From positions 1 through 44,584 of IMG/VR virus record IMGVR_UViG_3300042905_001985: a DNA stretch of 44,584 bases, one strand, 5' to 3'. Origin of the DNA: a virus. The notes under the pieces were generated by a model that made no database searches, was not told the DNA's origin, and saw nothing but the letters and a program-made list of their open reading frames with translations. Each line of letters begins with the position of its first letter. Within the stretch, counting starts at the first letter, position 1. The position numbers and the translations under genes are program-made. This document shows positions 43,619 through 44,584 of the stretch, piece after piece.

Positions 43619-44584
43619 TCTTACACATATCCTCTACTAGTTCAGCAAAGGAGACCTCTGGCTGCCAGCCAAGTTTTTCCCTGGCCTTTGAAGGATCACC
43701 CAAAAGTGATTCTACCTCAGCAAGTCTGAAATATCTAGGATTAATTCTGATGATTTCTTTACCAGTCTTGGTATTGATTCCAACTTCATCTTTTCCAGAT
43801 CCTCTCCACTCAATATTCAAACCAAAATACGGAGCGCAGGCTTCGATAAACTGGCGAACAGAATACTGTTCTCCAGTTGCAATAACATAATCATCTGGCT
43901 CGTCCTGTTGAAGCATGAGCCACATAGCGCGTACAAAGTCTTTAGCATGGCCCCAGTCTCTAAGGGCATTTAGATTTCCAAGTTCTAGGGCCGCAGACTT
44001 ACCTTGCTGGATATCTCTTAGTCCAAGAACTATTTTTCTGGTAACAAAGGTCTCGCCTCTACGCGGAGATTCATGATTAAATAGAATTCCATTACAGGCA
44101 AAGATATTATATGCCTCACGATAATTTGTAGTAATCCAATGAGAATATAATTTTGCCACGCCATATGGTGATCGTGGATAAAATGGAGTAGTTTCTTTCT
44201 GTGGCGTCTCTTGCACCATTCCAAACATCTCTGATGTTCCAGCCTGATAAAATCTAATATCAGTAGGATCGGTCTGTCGAACGGCCTCTAGAATTCTTAG
44301 CGTGCCCATAGCATCAGCATTGGCGGTGTACTCTGGGGTCTCAAAAGAGACCTGGACGTGGCTTTGAGCACCAAGATTATATATTTCATGTGGATGGATT
44401 TCACGAACCAAAGATCCTATATTACTTGTGTCAGTGAGATCTCCATAATGCAAGTATAGTTTTGGATTATCAAAAAGATGGTCAATTCTTTGTGTATTAA
44501 AAGAAGACGATCTTCGCTTTATTCCGTGAACCTCATATCCCCTATCCAATAAAAATTCAGCAAGGTAGGAGCCATCCTGACCAG
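43608..44584 (-). CDS. gmd: GDP-mannose 4,6-dehydratase (5' end beyond window)
   Basis: 325 codons visible; the frame runs off the window edge, where [20 protein letters not shown] still reads, so only about ten N-terminal residues are missing. Further motifs are [79 protein letters not shown] (Tyr-Lys) and [19 protein letters not shown]. These are diagnostic of Gmd, which turns GDP-mannose into GDP-4-keto-6-deoxymannose, the common precursor for GDP-fucose and GDP-colitose. It is coupled to the Fcl-like gene. Confidence 0.95.
   Translation of the reverse strand, partial: GQDGSYLAEFLLDRGYEVHGIKRRSSSFNTQRIDHLFDNPKLYLHYGDLTDTSNIGSLVREIHPHEIYNLGAQSHVQVSFETPEYTANADAMGTLRILEAVRQTDPTDIRFYQAGTSEMFGMVQETPQKETTPFYPRSPYGVAKLYSHWITTNYREAYNIFACNGILFNHESPRRGETFVTRKIVLGLRDIQQGKSAALELGNLNALRDWGHAKDFVRAMWLMLQQDEPDDYVIATGEQYSVRQFIEACAPYFGLNIEWRGSGKDEVGINTKTGKEIIRINPRYFRLAEVESLLGDPSKAREKLGWQPEVSFAELVEDMCKNGT

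Noticed and set aside
1-44584. Integrase, attachment site or excisionase
   Set aside because: I saw no recombinase-like gene and no duplicated att-like core in the window; the tRNAs are not followed by an integrase, so no lysogeny claim is made.

Overview
The window looks like part of the genome of a tailed double-stranded DNA bacteriophage of an actinobacterium. The phage evidence is a capsid/prohead-protease/portal block, lamin-G-like tail proteins, a holin/amidase lysis cassette, phage-type nucleotide genes, five tRNA genes and dozens of tightly overlapping small genes. The actinobacterial evidence is a WhiB-type Fe-S regulator, an Lsr2-like domain, ThyX, GTG/TTG starts and a striking set of leaderless promoters. 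The two flanks are visibly more AT-rich than the middle (about 15.4-26.5 kb).

Layout. (1) 1-14.0 kb, minus strand: major capsid protein (cut by the window edge), prohead protease fused to a scaffold-like tail, portal, a small protein, two tail proteins, an adenosylcobalamin-dependent ribonucleotide reductase, two more tail proteins, and a lysis cassette (holin, small ORF, amidase endolysin, membrane protein). (2) 14.2-15.3 kb, plus strand: thyX, a small gene and an HNH-type protein. (3) 15.5-26.9 kb, plus strand: small genes arranged as short transcription units, with tRNAs for Asp, Asn, Glu, Tyr and a probable Trp. The units are separated by tandem hairpins, a conserved TTACGA...TCACTGAAA element and a promoter of constant design (TGTC, 12 nt, TANNNT). 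At 16.09-16.33 kb there are 16 DnaA-box-like 9-mers, a candidate replication origin. (4) 27.2-31.6 kb, minus strand: small genes, an IMP dehydrogenase/GMP reductase-like enzyme, an MSMEG_6728-type protein and a proteasome-beta/HslV-like peptidase. (5) 31.6 kb to the end, minus strand: a compact glycan operon with a dTDP-glucose 4,6-dehydratase, sugar epimerase, methyltransferase, several glycosyltransferases (families resembling GT2, GT25, GT11 and GT10), a PLP aminotransferase, a ColD-like PLP dehydratase, GDP-fucose synthase-like reductase and GDP-mannose 4,6-dehydratase.

How it fits together. RNR, ThyX and the GuaB-like enzyme would adjust nucleotide pools. The glycan operon appears able to make GDP-activated 6-deoxy sugars (L-fucose and/or 3,6-dideoxy sugars such as colitose) and a dTDP-activated amino sugar, and to transfer them, either to virion proteins or to the host envelope; the sequence does not say which. 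The least ordinary parts are the DnaA-box array, the leaderless-promoter/insulator architecture (with promoters embedded in the 3' ends of small genes), a family of roughly 21-28-residue membrane peptides, a structured-RNA candidate upstream of tRNA-Asp, and the ColD-like sugar dehydratase.
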